Positions 62,419-64,000 of a stretch of 64,000 bases of DNA are shown in pieces (position 1 is the stretch's first letter; every line of letters starts with the position of its first letter). The stretch comes from Achromobacter piechaudii NBRC 102461 (lineage in GTDB: Bacteria > Pseudomonadota > Gammaproteobacteria > Burkholderiales > Burkholderiaceae_B). The stretch lies in assembly GCF_001571245.1 (NCBI RefSeq), contig NZ_BCTK01000005.1, positions 310,001-374,000 on the forward strand. Direction: 5' to 3'. The notes below the pieces were generated by a model. It did not search any database. It was not told the origin of the DNA and worked only from the letters and a program-made list of their open reading frames with translations. The position numbers and the translations under genes are program-made.

Positions 62419-62572
62419 TGGGGGCGCCTCGCTCGCTCGTGTGCAGCGGATGCTGCGAAGTGGATAGACGACTCATACTTGGCGCTGGCGTGATCGGCAC
62501 GACCACAACCGCTGCACCGCATGTACGTAGAGCGTCGTGATGCCGGGGAATGTCGACGATGATCAGAGCGAT

Positions 62573-63031
62573 TCATGCGCGTACACGACGGGACTTCGCG
62601 CGCACCGAATTGCGCTGAACGTCCGCATCCGCTCCTTCGATCAAACCGCAGACGGAATGGCCATCCGGGACGCCGTCCGGCAGCCGCTTCCAGTCGCGCT
62701 CTGCCTGCTGCATGCGGCGATGCAAATCTGTCGCCTCCTTCAGCCGCCGGGCCTGCTCGTCAAGCCGTTCGCTCAGCAGCGCCCGCGCGCGCGGACAAGG
62801 CGATGCACCGCGCTGGCTCATCTCGACAAACTCTGCAGCGTCCTTGAGCGTGAAGCCGAGGGCCAATGCATTGCGTATGAAACGAACCCGGGTGACGCTT
62901 CGATCCGAGAATGCGCGGTAGCCGTTCGTGCCCCGGCCATCGGGCACCACAAGCCCCACCCGAAGGTAGTGACGCAACGTGTCCGGTGTGACGCCTGCCG
63001 CCTTGGCGCATTCAATGAGTTGCATCACCAT
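62573..63031 (-). CDS. MerR-family regulator
   Basis: A 152-residue MerR protein: HTH (LIECAKAAGVTPDTLRHYLRVGLV), dimer helix, PCPRARALLSERL and a later HSVCGLIEG. The Cys distribution (one in PCP, one near the C-terminus) is that of metal-sensing MerR proteins such as the copper/zinc types. It lies between acetate kinase and cfa in the same direction and could control either. ATG 63031 or 63025. Confidence 0.87.
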   Translation of the reverse strand: MVMQLIECAKAAGVTPDTLRHYLRVGLVVPDGRGTNGYRAFSDRSVTRVRFIRNALALGFTLKDAAEFVEMSQRGASPCPRARALLSERLDEQARRLKEATDLHRRMQQAERDWKRLPDGVPDGHSVCGLIEGADADVQRNSVRAKSRRVRA

Positions 63032-63242
63032 CCTCCAGCAAGGTTGTCTTGAATCCCTTCACTTTCGAGCGAGTTTGAACCCAGGTGCTGCACATGGGTC
63101 AAGGGCCCGGTGTCTGAACCGCTCCGTTTCTTCCTTCAACGTGCGGTTGGATGGGCAACTGGACCATCATCGGCGCGAGCATCAACGGGCGTGGCTCCCG
63201 GCCCGGAGGAAGACTTATCGTGGTCTTGTCCCAGTTCATTGC

Positions 63243-64000
63243 CTATACCAAACCACTTGCCTGGTCATTCAGCGCTCGGAACGTCTCACGCGCGATCGCT
63301 AACTGCTCGCGTGCTTGAACCACCAGCACGGCGACGGCGGATCGGGATGACTGCAACTGGGCGACTTCAGTGTTGGGCGAGTAGGCGCGATTGCGCTCTT
63401 CGTCTAGTTCCAGGCCGATGAACTCCAGGCCATCAACGATGCGCCGACGCAACGCGGCCGAATTTTCTCCAGCTCCGCCAGTGAAGGCCACAGCATCGCA
63501 ACCGCCCATCGCGGCGGCGTAGGCGCCGATGTATTTGCGCACGCGGTACGCGTGAACCTGCATTGCCAGTTGGGCGGCTCCGACTCCTTCTCCCGCGCGC
63601 TTCTCCACAATCCGCAGGTCCGAACTCTCACCCGACAATCCTTTGAGTCCACTGTCGCTGTAAAGCGCCGCCTCGATCTGCGCCAACGTCAAACCCAGTG
63701 CGCGTGCGACGAAGCCGGGTACGCCAGGGTCGAGGTCTCCACAGCGCGTGCCCATCACAAGACCTTCAAGCGCGGTCATTCCCATAGATGTATCGACCGA
63801 CCTTCCGCGATCGATCGCGCAGACGCTGGCGCCGCTTCCAATGTGGCAGCTCGCGATACGAAGTTCTGACGGCGGCCGTTTCAGCTCGGTGCTGACGGCG
63901 GCCAGTACACCCTGGTGGGACAGGCCATGGAAGCCGTATCTCCGTACCCCTGCCGCGCGCCACGATGGCGGAACAGCATAGGAATGGGCGTATTCGGGCA
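63243..64000 (-). CDS. ackA: Acetate kinase, C-terminal two thirds (cut by window edge)
   Basis: About 252 residues, open to the right edge. Motifs: YGFHGLSHQGV, SCHIGSGASVCAIDRGRSVDTSMG (phosphate 2 and adenosine site), GTRCGDLDPG and FTGGAGENSAALRRRI. The usual HLGNGAS is HIGSGAS here. It would convert acetyl phosphate and ADP to acetate and ATP, completing the phosphoketolase branch. The N-terminal third lies outside the window. Confidence 0.92.
   Translation of the reverse strand, partial: PEYAHSYAVPPSWRAAGVRRYGFHGLSHQGVLAAVSTELKRPPSELRIASCHIGSGASVCAIDRGRSVDTSMGMTALEGLVMGTRCGDLDPGVPGFVARALGLTLAQIEAALYSDSGLKGLSGESSDLRIVEKRAGEGVGAAQLAMQVHAYRVRKYIGAYAAAMGGCDAVAFTGGAGENSAALRRRIVDGLEFIGLELDEERNRAYSPNTEVAQLQSSRSAVAVLVVQAREQLAIARETFRALNDQASGLV

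Noticed and set aside
62419-62572. Gap between cfa and the second MerR gene, searched for a MerR dyad
   Set aside because: No ACTC/GAGT or CueR-like dyad with a -35 is visible.
1-64000. CRISPR array, tRNA/rRNA gene, integrase or att site
   Set aside because: No regularly spaced repeat, no cloverleaf and no integrase signature was seen, so the ends of the ICE are outside the window.

Overview
The window is GC-rich proteobacterial DNA. It carries the transfer core of an integrative and conjugative element (ICE) of the ICEclc / PAGI-2 / PFGI-1 type, recognised by an almost complete, co-oriented set of mating-pair-formation (MPF type G) genes, a TraD coupling ATPase and a MobH-type TraI relaxase. 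Such elements circulate in Pseudomonas, Burkholderiales and Xanthomonadales; the sequence does not say which host this is. No integrase, att site, tRNA or rRNA gene is visible, so both ends of the element lie outside the window.

Layout. (1) 1-3240: the end of an unknown gene with a perfect intrinsic terminator, then an arsenic operon read leftward (arsR, thioredoxin-type arsC, acr3, glutaredoxin-type arsC, arsH) with a palindromic operator abutting the arsR start codon. (2) 3381-9410: first block of transfer genes (PilL N-terminal domain lipoprotein, TIGR03759, lytic transglycosylase, TIGR03765, TraD, TIGR03747). (3) 9451-16689, opposite strand: a compact eight-gene defence operon. It reads HTH antitoxin, PIN toxin, then a complete type III CBASS (TRIP13-like ATPase, two HORMA-family proteins, CD-NTase, NucC nuclease), then an SMC/Rad50-like ATPase with a zinc-hook motif. 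It sits as cargo between two conserved transfer genes. (4) 16893-30932: second transfer block, RAQPRD to TraG, containing a radC-like gene with a structured leader. (5) 30949-34794: DUF3742, a RES/Xre-type toxin-antitoxin pair, and traI with candidate oriT-like repeats before it. (6) 34795-37485: an intact ISL3-family insertion sequence with an 8-bp target duplication, flanked by remnants of a MerR gene and an NmrA-like oxidoreductase, then soxR.

(7) 37720-64000: a large accessory island. A metal-type MerR regulator and a textbook MerR dyad precede small Met/His-rich exported proteins, a DUF2933 protein and an isoprenylcysteine-methyltransferase-like protein. These lead into a long run of tightly packed genes: polyphosphate kinase 2, a P1B-ATPase with a CPD instead of CPC motif, an MFS transporter, LemA, two TPM proteins, a beta-CASP metallo-RNase, an archaeal-type NMP (AMP) phosphorylase homologue, a PRPP-synthetase homologue, DUF6629, an orphan, a D-2-hydroxyacid dehydrogenase, a UbiB-type kinase, a type II (archaeal-type) GAPDH and an MgtC/DUF4010 protein. 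A divergent SDR/TetR pair, a divergent phosphoketolase, a cyclopropane-fatty-acid synthase, a second MerR and acetate kinase (cut by the window edge) follow. My inference is that this is a mobile stress and energy package: metal export plus substrate-level ATP sources (polyphosphate, nucleotide ribose, sugar phosphates via acetyl phosphate) for times when respiration is blocked.

The two parts most deserving a second look are the extended CBASS operon and this nucleotide/acetyl-phosphate energy island.
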